From the NCBI GenBank assembly GCA_027605045.1, contig JAQFWX010000148.1:18350-82349 (forward strand): a stretch of DNA of 64,000 nt, read 5' to 3'. A model generated the notes under the pieces. That model ran no database searches and was not told the origin of the DNA. It saw nothing but the letters and a program-made list of their open reading frames with translations. The translations under genes were made by a program, and so were the position numbers. Shown one piece after another: positions 13,195 to 26,212 of this stretch. The DNA is from Phallus indusiatus (taxonomy: Eukaryota > Basidiomycota > Agaricomycetes > Phallales > Phallaceae). The first letter of the stretch is position 1, and the number at the start of each line of letters is the position of its first letter.

Positions 13195-15238
13195 GGGTGA
13201 AAACGAGATTTGCTAATGTCCGCACAAAGAGGATATCGATGAAGGACGGTCGTGAACAGAGTTAAAGTAGAATAACATTTAAGGCCCCTGAAGCTCCCGT
13301 AAGGCACTACGATAGATCTGAACCTGAATTTGAAGGGAAGATATATGACCCAGAGGAATTGTGACACTAAGCTGGGAAAAGAATCAACGTTCATGGCTTA
13401 AGGAGAGGCTAAGACCTGTTCCTCATTTCTCACGCCAAAAGTTCTTTTCTATTGCTTTTTAACGTGGTTTGCCATGTTTATGTAGTGTTTTTTCTTTCGA
13501 TCGTGTCGAGATTGACAAATATAGCGCGTCAGTTGAAGCCAACTGACGAAGGGTGGTTTATTTTTGACGCATGTATGAGGGCTTTTTAAACCGTGCGCGT
13601 GATCTGTTGCAGCCGGCGGGAAAGTCAGTTCATTATATAATTGATGTACCCCACGCATATTGAAAAACCTTTAAGTGAGGAAATTTATTGTGCCATGGGA
13701 TTATGATAGATTATGATACTCGAATTCTTTGGCCGATCGCTCGAGAGACTGAATGGGATAAATGTAGTAGCCGGACGGGACTGCCCGACTCCAATGGCCG
13801 CGGAGCTCCGAGAGTAGTAATAACTAGCGCCGCCGACGCGGCATATCCCTGCCCACGGAGTGTTTACGAGAAAAAGAGAACCAAAAATCTATTTATTTTA
13901 CGAAATAATATTACATTTGAGTCGGAGAGTTTTTCGGAAAGACGGAACAGAAAGATGGATACTTTTACCTTTGAGCAGACAATAAATTTAGCGTTTAAGA
14001 AGTTTGGAGATTACGGTGAAAAGTCTGGTTGACTTTTTATTTCGATGCATCTAATGAGTATGTGTAAGCGATTGTGAACCAACTCGTGTTGTTGAGGTTC
14101 CATGTGAGTCGACCGATGCGGTCTAGAGATGACCATGCACGATCTATCGCCAATAATGCGCAGTTCATCGACGTTGTTTGAAGGAATGTTCCAGGCTGTA
14201 AAGTCGAATTGCGAGTCCGCCAACGCTCTGCACAGTTGAACTTCATGGAAACCGTTACGATTTCCGCGGGGCGAATTAATCCACCACCAACTTACCTCAC
14301 CGCTATCAGTCAATCAAAACATAACCAACATCCAAACCACACTACTTCGTTACATCCACCCTGGTGATGTCAACAATTCAGGGAATAATAAAACAGCAAC
14401 ATTTTTAAAACTCCTCTTCTAAACCCCACTCGCACAAACCCAAATTCGAAGTCATTTCATACACAGAATTCAAATTCCGAATATGGATTCGTCTCCAGAT
14501 TAGGTTCCAGATTTAGGCCCAGTTTTTCGCCTCCGAATGACATGTGAGAACCCTGCTGGGGCAGGGAATAAAGAAGAGTAGGGGAAGTCGGATTAGGGCC
14601 GTTCGGACGTCGTTTATATTCGTTTCGATGTCAGAGGCGGTTCACTTTCAGAGCGAAATGACACTTGTTTCGCTGCCCGTTTCACTTCTTAGCCGCAGTC
14701 GGTCAGAGGTTTGAGGATATGTAAGTTGTTTAGATGTAAACAAAATTGAAGGATAATACTACAAGACGACGGAAGAAAACGGCTGTTGAAATAGACGGAC
14801 GCCGGGGTGTTAAGATCTTTTCTAAAAACGGGATAAATAGTACTTTCGAGGTACTCCCGACGGGTAGCAAACGGACAGTGCTTTATCGGCAAAAATTCCA
14901 GTGGGTATAGATAAGTAAGTATTCACACTGAAAGTGCATTGTATTAAGAGATGAAAACAGACGTACTAAACGAGAACTTAAACTAGACCTAGGAGCCTCT
15001 CGCTTCTCACATTTTTCCTCTCGCCGCTAGCTTTAATCCATAGGCACCGCACTTCAAAGTCTCGAGAGATTCCCCGCCGATATATACTCCATATATAATC
15101 CAAGATGGATGATCGTTTGTATTCCCGATACTTGCTCGATACTGGCCGTACGCAAAACTTCCAAGTTAATTCACGGTATTGGCATGTAAATGTTACGTAA
15201 TCTGTAACGCGTTCACGTCACGCATCACGTTTCTTTCT
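13195..15238. other. Two-kilobase intergenic region, no supported gene
   Basis: The region contains the divergent promoters of the monooxygenase (left) and MAD1 (right). A 100-codon minus-strand frame at 14011-14313 is the only longish one. It has no recognisable domain and I do not call it. The stretch near 15000-15120 just upstream of MAD1 is pyrimidine-rich, as is common for basidiomycete promoters. Confidence 0.5.
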
Positions 15239-17665
15239 ATGGCTCACGACTCTACGAACGACAATGATCCCTTTCTCTCTTCAATAGACTCACCATCTTT
15301 GCGCTCCCGAGCTGCACAGAAGCGTACCGCTTCCTTTGCTCAACTGGGTGACAGTGAACTGGGAAATGCCGATATAGGAACTCAAGGTGTGACTACCATT
15401 GTGGTTTCAATGTGCCTATACCTTTCATTGATCGCCTAATTATTTCAGAGTTTCCGTCCCGCATCCGCATTAAATCGATGGCTTTTGCTTCACAGATGGA
15501 AAAATCATCACTTGAAAGGAAAATGCTGGCTTTGGAGTCGGAACGGAAAGGTCTAGAAGTCAAACTCGGGATGAAGGACAGAGAAATCGCGAGACTGGAG
15601 AACGACAAGCGGTGGTTAGCTGAGAGGGAGACGGAAGAACGATCAGAAAAGGAGATACTGAGAACGGAAGCTGAAAACGAAAGAGTATGTGCATCCACAT
15701 TTCTTCTTTGTTCGAGCGCGTTTGTGAATTTTAGATCATTGTGTAGAGAGAGGCTTCTGCTGCGCTTTCTGCATTACGCTCTCAACTAGCTGCCCAAACG
15801 GAAGAGCTTGCTCAACTCCAGCAAGATTTCTCTGCTATGAAACGAACCACGTCCCAAACAATTAACGAGCAGAAAGTGCACCTGTTGGACGTGACTCGGC
15901 AGGCTTCTCAATTCGAAGAAGAGATCAAACAGCTCAGAGACGTTCTTGAAGAGCGAGACGAGATGATCGACACATTGCGTTCCGAATTAAACGCAAAGGA
16001 CACGTCTGCTACCTTCGAATCAATCCCGCAAGATGTCAGCGAGAACCAAGGATGGAAGGTCGTCCAGGACGAATTACATCGGCAGGCTGCCTATATCCAG
16101 AAAATCGACGCGGAGAATATCAAGTTGAAATCTGAAGTCGTCTCTCTCAGCGATCGCTCCGAATCAATTCAGGTTTTACGCGAAGAGAAGCGACAGTTGG
16201 AGAATAGGCTCCGAAATATGGACAGTCTTCGGCATCGCGTTGTTCAACTGGAAGGCGAAAACGATCAATTACGCGGTCAGCTATCTTCATTATCTGACGT
16301 TGGTCAGAGAAATGCAATGAATGAGCTTTTAAGCGATTTGGAGGCGCTACGGTTCCGAAACGTTAATTTGGAAGATTCCCTTGGAGAAACTCGCGCGGAA
16401 TCCATCATGATTAATGGCCAACTAACAGATTGTCGCGACGAACTCTCTCATGCGCAGCAGAAAATAGAAACCCTCGAAACGGACTTGGAGGAAGTTAAAT
16501 CGGAATCTCAAAGGCTGAGAAGGAGGGTCGAAATTGCGGAGGGCGAGATTAAATTCTGGAAATCTGCAGCCGAATTGGAGCAGGGTCAAGTAAAATCCGA
16601 AAATGCCGTTGACATGCCAGAAGAAGCGAAAAGAACGATAGAGCTGTTAAAGCAAGAGCTTGAAATTTTACTTGGTGAAATTCGTAATTTAGGTGGAGGG
16701 GTTGAAAGACATGGGAGGTCGTGGACGGATCTTTCGAAATCCCTCAATGAAGAGACGAGAAAGAGAATTCAAGCGGAAGAAGGTTCGTTTGTTTGCTCTT
16801 TTTTTTCTTCTCATGCTCTATTTTAATAATTATACATACCTCTAGAATTGTCCGCTACGCAGACACAATGCGCTGCATTGTTGGATAAAAATGAGAATTT
16901 GGAACAAGCGTTATTTGAGCTTAGAGGCGACATTGCATCTGGAACTCACCTTCCCCCGAATACTCGGGTTTTGTGCCTTAAAGAGAATCCCCTCCAACAA
17001 TGGGTTGATACTCGAGAAGAAGTTGTTAACCGCTTGAAAAAAGAAAACGAAGCCCTTTTATCCCGGCTAGCTGCTTTGGGAACAGATGTGGAGGAGCGTG
17101 CGCGAGGGGAGACTGATATGAGCATGGACATGACCGTTACGGATGGTCCTGCTTCTGGTACGGTACCTCGTGAGAGCTGGGAAGTTGAGCACGCCGAAAA
17201 GGTAGCTTTAGCAGCAGAATTACAGCAAATGAATAAACGGTTGCTACGGTTGCAGCAGGTAAAAAAAATTCACCCGCAAAGAAAGAAGTATAAGACTCAA
17301 TATTTTCGCGTCGATTTTAGATTTTCAAAGCCAAAGCGCAGGAATTCAAAGATACAATCTCTTCTATCCTTGGGTACAAATTCCATTTCAGCGGAAATGG
17401 ACAAGTCAGGCTCACATCGCAGTACGACGTCAACACCTCGTTTGTTTTTCAGTCGTCATCAACGACCACCGAAGACGGGACTGGGAAAGTGAACCTGCAA
17501 TTAGTAGGTGCGGGGGAGTCCAGTCTTGATGATCTTCCCAGGACAGTTGCTTTTTGGGTCGAAAAACGCGGTTCGATACCTGCGCTGATGGCTACAGTTA
17601 CTTTAGAGTGCTTTGATAAGGTGTGGAGGGCGGAACGAGAAGAAGCAGGCGACGAGGTATTTTGA
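15239..17665 (+). CDS. MAD1: Spindle assembly checkpoint protein MAD1
   Basis: Five exons (15239-15386, 15449-15684, 15747-16782, 16846-17258, 17321-17665) give 725 residues, close to human MAD1 at 718. Residues from about 60 to 560 are almost continuous coiled coil rich in Glu, Leu, Lys and Arg, as expected for the Mad1 dimer. The Mad2-interaction motif is visible at 16965-16991 as RVLCLKENP, fitting (K/R)-hydrophobic-hydrophobic-x-hydrophobic-x3-P. The last exon starts at FKAKAQEFKDT and continues with ILGYKFHF and RLTSQY, the conserved globular C-terminal head that binds Bub1 and kinetochores. In mitosis the protein recruits Mad2 to unattached kinetochores and delays anaphase. All four introns have GT-AG ends and keep frame. 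An in-frame ATG at 15179 exists, but the one at 15239 gives a typical N-terminus. Confidence 0.92.
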
Positions 17666-18156
17666 GCTAACGAAGAATTGTATATGTTACTGTTAGACTA
17701 GTATTGTACTTTTTATAATATAAACAACGCTTGATCCTCGACTAATTATAGCTGTACCCTGTGGTGGTACTAATACATATATAAACTGATGAGGTCTCCT
17801 GGAGTGTCGAAACTTCTCTCATCGAATATATATATTTCCCTTTCAGAATGCACATTAATTGCAGATTCTTTCCCCGTTATTAGATTAGTCGCAGTCCCCG
17901 TTGAGATGGCAACCCACATTGGCCCACAAAAAAGGGACCAAACGCCTTTTTCCCTTCTTCTCCTTCTTTTTGGTTTCCCTCTCAACCCACACGGGTCCAC
18001 GACATCATTATCGCTCCTTCATTGTCGTTGTTGTTGAGCGTCGCCTTCCCCGTTCTTCTTCTTTCTCTGTCTTTTCTTTATTCCTTTTAAAAAAAGAGAT
18101 ATCTAATTCCACACGTTCTTTTTCTCTGCTTCTTCTCTTTCTCTCTCTCTCTTAAT
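17666..18156 (+). promoter_or_regulatory. Promoter region of the Msb1/Mug8 gene with pyrimidine tracts
   Basis: These 490 bases separate MAD1 from the next gene on the same strand. The last 220 bases are strongly CT-rich, including a CTCTCTCT run that ends just before the ATG. This is a common core-promoter feature in fungi. No open reading frame of interest is seen. Confidence 0.5.
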
Positions 18157-21100
18157 ATGCCAAGCATCTTCACTCGCTCCCGGACAACCTCGACTCCAAA
18201 ACCTAAATCAACCACAATCCCAGATGAGTTCGGTCGGGTTACAAGCAGGTCTTCTATTTCCACCCCATCATCAAAGAAAGACAAGAAAAAAGACAAAGTA
18301 GCTCCACGCCCCTCCGATTCCATCGAAATACAAGTTACAGAAGGCGGCTTCCTCCCCTTTTGTATTCCTTCCGATTCAGAAGACAGAGCCAAATTACGTC
18401 CTTATGGTTACTTGTCATACAAGTGTGAGGTCATCCTCGGCGTGGATGAAGTTTCTAGACTCGTAGACGTTGTTTCGCTTGAAATGGCTGAACGTGGTGT
18501 GTTGACACTTATCTTCGCCAATTTTACAGTTTATGCTTATCTTTTTTTTCTTTCGTAGGTTTTCTAACGACACCGCTACTATTCTCTTCTCAAGCTTTAG
18601 ATATATCTCGCACACGCATTCAGAAGCTAATTGATACCTTTTTGGCGACATGCCCCTCCGAAACGAATCGTCCAGGATCGCCCGCTGAAAAAGCCTGGCT
18701 TGACGAAGCTCGCTTTTCAGGTCCACACGAGCTAGCTATGGTTCTTCGATGGGCCTTGGCTCGTATCGTTCACTTGGTCAATGGTCAAGAATCAAGAGGA
18801 ATTTTGAGCTGGGAGCTTTATCTCCGTTGGAGAGAGGACGAAGCAGGTGCGCGTCGTTTTTTCCTTCTACTTTGATTTAATATAACCTCTCTCATTGCAG
18901 CGTCACTATACCCAACCGCGCATTTCTCAGCCTTTCTTTCGGCCTTACCACAGCCAATTCAAAGACTACTGTCATCTTTAATGACTTTACTTTCACGTCT
19001 CGCCGCAAACGCAACTTCATCCGGACTGACACCGCCTATGCTAGCTTCACTTTTCGGTCCTCTACTCTTCGGACTCGGGTCACCAAGCTTGCCATTCCAC
19101 CATACATACGGTGCATACCTTCGCAGCTCTCACGCAGCGGAGCATCTTCTTCTGGCTTACATACGCTCTCAGCCTCCTCCTTTACCCTCCCGTCTTGCCG
19201 ATTGGATAAGAGGATATCCAACAATGCTTCCCGCACCTAATCGTCTCGATAAAGCTCGACCAGGCGCCAAGTTGAAAAAGCTCAACACCGTCAAGAGATA
19301 CGTTCGACTGTACAGCAATGACTTGGTTAAAACCGCTGCTAGCTGGGATTTAGGAAACTCCAAAGAATGGAACCGTGTTACTTCGACTCAGCCTGGTCTT
19401 AAAGCAGGCGGACCTCGATATAGCGATTCGTATAGAAAGCACATGGGGCTTGCTACCAGCGAGTACCCGGAGACCGGTCTACCGCCTTCGCCCAATGCTA
19501 GTATAACTTCTACCTCTTCAATCGTGGATGACAATGACGGTGTCGATTCACTTGCACCAAAAGAAGACCAATTACGTTTTAGAAGTCTGACTGATCTGAA
19601 ATGGGGTGAATTTGAGAGTTTGGGTTTCCTAGCTAGCTCAAACGCAACTGAGAAACGTCTCGAGTTCGATTTGAACGAGGGTGCTCGAAATGTACGTGTA
19701 TGCTTTTTTTATCATACTCAACAAATAGCTTATAATTTATCACTAGCCGGTTCCTGAAAAACGAACAACAATTACTTGGTCCGACTTCTCTCAGACAGGT
19801 TTCATGCGCAACGATGCACCTCTAAGCGCCACACTACAATTCTCCGCCCCGTTATCTCAAACCATATCGACGTGGCCTTCCAAGCAACATGAAATACATT
19901 CAAAGCTGAAGAAAGCGCAAAAGGCGCTGCCTACTTTCAGTTGGGATACAACACCCATTCTCGGAGGCGAAGAGGCTATTGAGGAAAGTTTCCTTGATGT
20001 GTGGTGTGATGTGCTTTGCGGCACTGGGTGGGCGAGAAGAGAAGAAAGAGTATGGAGAGATTGCTCCTGGGCTTTGGTGAGTTTCATTTTACACCTCTTT
20101 TCTTTTCTCAAGAGCTCTATCGTTATTTTACTCTTTACTCACTTAATAAAACTAACTGGTATAGGTGGAATACAAAGCAGTTCCTCAAAACCGACCTAAC
20201 GGACCTCTACCCCCCGATCCTCGAACAGCTACATCACTATGGCTCTACGAAGAATTCATCCCAAACGAGTACAAGAGCGAATTATCACATCCTAAACGCA
20301 AACCTCTCCTTCCCAACTTGACTTTGTCTTTCTCTTCCAAACAACAACAACAATCCTACAACGCGCACACGATACCTGGTAGTGGTTATATCGGTAGTCC
20401 AAACAGTGCGGGACAATCGGGAGGACTAGGACAAAGTCTTTCATCGAGACTTCCAAGCGCACGGGAACTAGAATTTGAAGGTCTCTTACAACGGGAAGCA
20501 AGCACCAAAATTATCAGTTTAGGACATAATCTGAATGTTGTCGGCGGCAGTGGTGCTGGTGCTGGTGGTGCTGGCGCGGGAGCTAGAGAAAGCACGTTGT
20601 CTGTATCAGAATTAGGACACGGGAATGTTTCGGATATAGGTCATGGTCATGGTCATAGTGAGCAGGGTTTAGGTGAATATCTCATCCAGTATGTTGACGG
20701 CAGCCGCGAAGGTAGCGGTGGTCCTTATTATGCTCCGAGCATGCAAGGAACACCAAATGCTCATGTCTCTTCTTCGATAGCCCCAGCCCCGGTTCCGGTC
20801 CCGGCTCTGGCTCAAACCCCGGAGACGTCAGCAACAGCAGCAGACGTTCCCCATTCGGCAGATTCGCCTCAACGCCCAACTTTAAAGCAGCAACAGCAAC
20901 AACAACAAGCATTTCCGGGAACACCAACAACGCCAACGGTATCCACACTCAACCCTCACTCAGATCCATCCCAACCACCACCAGTACAGAGCGGTACAGC
21001 GCTACAGATTCCAGGGTTCTTCACGGCTGTGACGATGCCCCGGAAATCTCCAGCGAGGTTTCTGTCTAGAGTGGGTAGAATCGGCGGCGGCGGTGGTGGT

Positions 21101-22462
21101 AGTGGGGGCGGAGAGAGCAGTGGGGGTTTAGTTGGAGGAGGAGAAGAGAGTGGAGAAAAGGAAAAGGAAAAGTCGAAACGAAACGGGAAAGATAGATTGA
21201 AAGCGCGACATTCGATTTTACGAAAGGGGGGTAAAGGATCTGAAGAGACGTCTGTCGATTTTGAGACGAGAACTATTTTTGGGACGGATGACGATGGTGA
21301 GGATGGTGACGAACGGAGTCACCAGTTTGAAAAGGGAGCAGTATCAGGTGGTGGGGACGGTGAAAAGACGCCAACGCAGTTGAAGTTTACTAGGGCTTAT
21401 GGTCATGCGCGGAATATCAGCAAAGATGATGCGTGGGTTGATATTCTGGTAGCTGGATCGGGGAATACTACTAATAGCAGTGGGAACACTACGTCTGGGA
21501 GTGCGGCTGCGACGTCTGGTACCGCCATTCGACCTCGTCGTTCGTCCGATCCTGAATCTGCGGGATTGTCACATGATCCGGATAGAGCCCGTGAAGAGAT
21601 TAGGCAGGTTCTGAAAGGAGCGGGACCGCGGCCTGCTGAGTTTAGCGACGAGGAGACGGACAACAACAGCGAAGGTGCCAGAAAAGCAGGCCGAGTTGGG
21701 GAGAGCTTTTTGTCGTCTCAGGATCGGCAGCCTTCTATTAATGAATATGCGGAGTCGGAGGGTGCAACTGAGGAGGATGAGATTGATGATGAAGCGTTGT
21801 ATGGTCGTCCGGAACCGTTTACGGATGAGATGATTCGTACAGGTTCTCAGACAGATTATTTTGGTGCGGGTGCGAGCGCGAGCGTAAAAGGACAAGCTTC
21901 TATTCCGTCTACATCGACACCTTCGTCAATGTCACCGTCATCCCCGTCACCTTCTCCGCATAATGGCGATGGCAATAACAACAATGGTCGGCTATCGCTA
22001 CCGTTACCATCATCAATGCCGAACATCTCATCATCATCTTTAAGGAATAATAACCCCACGGAGATACATCATCAAAAGGCAGATGCTGAACGTGAGATGA
22101 CACCTCCTCTTTTCGTTCCGTCGTCTTCCATCCCACATGATTCAAAGATTCCACGACTGCGGCCTGTTAATCTGGATATTATGACCGGCTCCACCGGCGA
22201 CGACTCCAAACGAACCGTCGTTCCGAGTATGGCTCCTACCTCCTCCTCATCATCCTCCGCCGTACCAGATCCTTCTTTTGATGAGTATATGGATGTTCCG
22301 GATATTGGTGATGCGGAATCGACAATACAAGATGATGATTCCAGCTCCAACAAGTTGATTGATCCTGAAACTTTGCTTAGCAATCTGGTTGTTAACCCGA
22401 CAACGCCACGATATGTTCATGGAGCTCCATTGCACAACGTCGTTGAAGAAGAAGAAGAGTAG
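18157..22462 (+). CDS. Msb1/Mug8-domain protein (Rho-signalling, RhoGAP-like)
   Basis: The product is about 1300 residues. The N-terminal third, exons 18157-18495, about 18558-18845, 18902-19690 and 19749-20080, forms an ordered domain. It includes GFLPFCIPSDSEDR, LTTPLLFSSQALDISR, FSGPHELAMVLRWALARIV and TPPMLASLFGPLLFGLG, a layout that matches the fungal Msb1/Mug8 domain, a RhoGAP-like fold. From about 20165 a single long exon of 765 codons is disordered, with Gly-rich, poly-Gln, Ser-rich and acidic stretches. Budding yeast Msb1 acts with Cdc42 and Rho1 in bud emergence and cell-wall signalling, and fission yeast Mug8 is meiosis-induced. A role in polarity is therefore inferred. I do not see a clear arginine finger, so catalytic GAP activity is doubtful. 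The TAG stop is at 22460-22462. Confidence 0.8.
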
Positions 22463-23625
22463 TAGCTTTTCTTCTTTTTTTTCACTTGTTTTTTTTTTCA
22501 TGTATCCTCTCCGTGCCGTTTTATCATATGTTATAAGGGTTGGCTTTTATTTTCATATCCTTCCTTTGCTGGACTGTCCCGGGAATGACTTCATTCATGT
22601 TTTTAGAAGCATTTTACTGTCTCGAATCGCGCCTTTCCTTTTCTTTCAAACCATGTCCTATCCGTCGTTCAGTACAATTTCACTTTTTCCAATCATACTT
22701 TCCGCTGGGTCGATTGTCCGCCTTCTTCTTTTCTCTTATTTTTCTTATCTCAAATGCTGCTACTACTGCTGTCTTGCCTCGTTTTATCCCGTTTATTTCC
22801 TTTTTTTCATTTCAATATATCCAAATTATACTGCTGTATCATTTTACAGTGGCAGTATGAAAATATGTATTTTCTATTCTAGGTTTCCTCATTCATTTAA
22901 CTTTTGATTTTTTTTTCTTTCGTATTCATGATGATACCTTGCTCAAAACATTCCCGATTCCTTCCTTTTTTTTTTCTCTTTTAGGTTAATCTGAACTGTG
23001 GATTCTCTAACGCTTACAATTCTAAATTTCCTTATTAAAGAAAAAAAAAATCTCACGTTTTGCCTATTATGATTGGCTCTTTGGCTTTTTTTGAGTCATT
23101 CGAGAATCAGCTGCAATCAAGTACCGAGTGATCTGCGTTCTTTTTGTAAAAATGCTTCTCATGTGTACCACGCGCACATCTGACAAGAACAAAGATGGTA
23201 ATAGCCTCGGGAGCGCGGAATCTATAGAAGGGGAAAACGTAAATCTCATTGGCCGGTGGTAGAATTTTAGCTGCGGACATTTGCTAAAAGGTCTGGATTC
23301 AGATTCACATTTCACACATTTTTGGCACGAAAACAATCAGATTTGATGGAGCTTAACTCGCTGCTACATATGTACACAAAAGGTCAAGTACGATTGGATG
23401 AAGATGATAAATATTGCCCGGTGTGTGTGTGTATGTGTCTACAGAATAACGCAAAAAGAAAAACCTCTGAACAGAAAACAAACAACAGTAAAAATTAATT
23501 CAATAATTTAGAAGCATAGGTGTGTGGGTGTGGGTGTGGGTGTGAAAGGAGGAGAGAAAAAATAGCGACGCGACGCGCGGCGCACGCAGGAAGAGATGGA
23601 TGTGTTCGTACAGGAGGTTGAGACG
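22463..23625. other. Convergent 3' flank between the Msb1/Mug8 and SPT small-subunit genes
   Basis: About 1.1 kb very rich in T on the plus strand after the Msb1/Mug8 stop, with repeated TTTTTTCTT tracts and probable polyadenylation signals. The hydrophobic open frame at 22359-22907 simply reflects Phe, Leu and Ser codons in this T-rich DNA. I see no gene. Confidence 0.5.
23519..23544. repeat. TGTGGG hexanucleotide microsatellite
   Basis: A short (TGTGGG)n tract of about four imperfect copies lies just past the stop of the small minus-strand gene. It is probably a simple replication-slippage repeat in the 3' flank. It does not match the TTAGGG fungal telomere repeat. Confidence 0.7.
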
Positions 23626-24022
23626 TTAAAACCCAATGAGACTGATAAAATGAGGGTGACCAAGTTTGATGAAATCGGTTGCTTGTCCTGAGACATATCG
23701 ATACGATCCAGCCAGAACGAGGAGAAAGAATGTTATGAAGAAAGAAACTGTAAGAGAAAAGGAGGTCCCAGGGATGTGGGGGAGACAGGGTCGCGCGATG
23801 AGCGGCAGTGTTCCGAGAAAGTAGTAAACCAAAAATAAACTCACAAATGACATATACCTCCCATGTCTCCATTACACAAGTTGAAAATGTTGTTCCCATC
23901 CAGAGTTTGAATCGCCATAGGGAGTAGGCGTATGGTGTTTTGGGCGGTCGCAGGGCGAGGATTTCCCTGGGTGCGCTGGACTGACTTGTCCGTTTACTGG
24001 AAGACTTTTGAGTTGAATGCAT
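23626..24022 (-). CDS. Serine palmitoyltransferase small subunit-like membrane protein
   Basis: Two exons (24022-23845 and 23747-23626) joined by a GTGAGT...TACAG intron encode 99 residues. The product has a polar N-terminus, then YSLWRFKLWMGTTFSTC, the motif METWE, and a hydrophobic segment starting VYVIFSFFITFFLLVLA. An aromatic N-terminal helix, an (E/D)xWE just before the single membrane span, and a small total size are the signature of ssSPT/Tsc3-type activators of serine palmitoyltransferase at the ER, the first step of sphingolipid synthesis. The join at 23844/23748 is needed: reading through the intron gives an unrelated 190-residue frame. The start at 24022 is the first ATG after a likely leader intron. 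Assignment rests on motif pattern and size because such small proteins diverge quickly. Confidence 0.6.
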
Positions 24023-26212
24023 ATTATACTCTATGCAAATTGTGAATAGAAATTCCAAATAATTGAGATACAATACACACCTTGAGAGGGGGAGAGAAAG
24101 GGAACGAGAAAAAGATGAGAATGTGAAAAAAAATAATGAATAGGCAAGTTATACGGAAATGCTGCGCTGAGCTATTTTTCCATACGTTACATGCTATTAT
24201 ATAAATCATGCAGCCATTCAAGTTGTCACGCTATTATTCTTCTTCGTAGCGTACCGTATTAGCGCAGGCCCAAAATGTTCGGCTAACTCCGCCACGCACA
24301 ATTTCAAAGATCATTGTGATGCACTCAACGCCAAAACTGTTGAATTTGCCTTTCACGGTTTATCGCAACTTGATTATCCTCAATAGCATCAATCTGTAAT
24401 GCAACTTGCCCCAAGCAAATCTTGTGCTTTCCAAAATTATCCGACTCTCTCCGCACGGCTCCCAAGATCACCCTGTGGCTGGTGCACATTGATTGGTTCT
24501 TCCGGCGTGATCATTATCAAACAGGCGAAGCAGGACGGAAATGATAGCGCCAAAAAAGACGCGGTCAGTGTGCCCTTTGGTTTTTGCGAGGTACAACGAG
24601 TTCAATTTGGAAACTTTGGGGAGAATACAAAAAATCACTCACGATATCACGCTAATGTCAGCCTTGCACTGCAGTTGGTCGGTATGCGACTAGTCATTAC
24701 TCCGAAATACCATTCACCGGAACCCGCAGCGCACCGGCTGTACGTACATGTCCACCATTCACCCACCACAATGTGACAATATTGACGATATCTGGACAGC
24801 GTCCCTGGACCGAGCAGGGTCAATGTCACTCGGGAAAGAAAATCTGGTATTTGAAGTCGGGAAATCCTGTCTGAGATTAAATAGTCCAAACGGATCTAAA
24901 CCACTTCTATTGAATGCTTACCATTCGGAATGTTCCCACTGACAGCAGTGCATTCTCTAAATGGCATATGGCAACAAATTATATCAGCTAATTTAAACAG
25001 ATCAAAAACAGGTCCGGACCGAAGATAAAGATAGGCTCAAACGTGACAACAGCCTTTTTGACATGTCTTTAGCTTGTATAACGAGGACGACATCATTTCA
25101 TATATCCACCTGAAAAATGTACACTTTTCTCGTCCTGTGTATGTCACGGTATGTAGTATTTTTTTCTTCGTCTTTTACTTTTGGATTTCGATTAATGGGT
25201 TTTGGTTCGTCGGCCTGAAGCCAGCGACTCTGGGCTCTTGTTGACTGGAATCCCAAGCTGGGCGAATGAGTTGGGTCTGGCGTGGGGTGCTTTATAAAGA
25301 TCTGCCGTGCCAATATGACCCATCTACGTCACGCTGACTCTAAATAAAGAGCTATGTAGTAGACACGACAACAAGACCACCCTTCTTGCTCCTCACCAGG
25401 TTAATCATTTATAATAATATCACTTCTCTCTCAGGCTGACGCACGAAAGATCTCCGAGTCCGACATGTGATAACTCGTCATTTCTTGATTCATTAGTGGG
25501 ATTCTTGCAAAAGTCTTTTAGTCTACATGGGTCGGGGCCTGGCTGATGCAAATTTCACGTTCAACCTTCGGATGTTTTTGGTTCCACCGCGGGGACTCAT
25601 TATTCTTCTACGGTTATACGCATCTACCGCATGGTCTAGTGATGTTGGTTCACATAAAGGTGGCCAATAATTTACTAGACTGCTGGAATATGATTTACAT
25701 TGAGGCAACGGAACACATGCTCCAAGAGAGATATCGGACAATCTGTCCTTGTTTGCCACTCACAGAAGTCTCAGGAACAAAGTTTATTGGTACGTTAAAT
25801 TTAGACAAAATTTATAGTTGACGTTGACATAGTGTAATCTCCTAGACAATTTCACCGAAGGCTGAACTTCATTTCCATCATTACCAATCATATTCTTCCA
25901 ACGAAGAATGTGTTAAAAGCCTAGACTTCTGGACTCCACACATAGAAAATTGGCACGCTCAAACTTAAATCCACTCCGCGACAAATATGTATCTTTGGCT
26001 TCCGCATGACCTGACATCAATAAATTCTTTCGTTTCAAGGTATGTCTTCCTTCACGATCGTGGCAATTTATGCATGATTTAAATTCAACCGCCACCAAGT
26101 TCCGTACCGACCGGCCTAATGCGAGTTAAATTTTACATGCTTTGACCGAAGCAAGAGATCTTGTATAAATATGAGCACTGTATGTTCATTTCATCCCAGA
26201 ACTTGAACAATC
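24023..26212. other. Two-kilobase intergenic region, no supported gene
   Basis: The region lies between two divergently oriented genes. The longest frame (24399-24776, plus) has no domain, signal peptide or splice continuation, and I do not call it. I see no repeat, tRNA or mobile-element end. Confidence 0.45.
26164..26171 (+). promoter_or_regulatory. TATA box of the GH16 glucanase gene
   Basis: The sequence TATAAATA lies 42 bases upstream of the ATG at 26213. It is a clear TATA element, fitting an inducible secreted-enzyme gene, and implies a short 5' leader. Confidence 0.6.

Noticed and set aside
14011..14313. 100-codon minus-strand frame with WWWINSPRGNRN
   Set aside because: No domain, no splice partners and no upstream promoter sign.
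20682..20948. Antisense frames within the Msb1/Mug8 long exon
   Set aside because: They mirror the low-complexity coding sequence on the plus strand.
22359..22907. 182-codon hydrophobic plus-strand frame
   Set aside because: It overlaps the end of the Msb1/Mug8 exon in another frame and runs through T-rich 3' flank; the composition alone explains it.
23519..23544. Possible internal telomere-like repeat
   Set aside because: The unit TGTGGG does not match TTAGGG and the tract is only about four units long.
24399..24776. 125-codon plus-strand frame in the gap before GH16
   Set aside because: No signal peptide, domain or codon pattern beyond chance.
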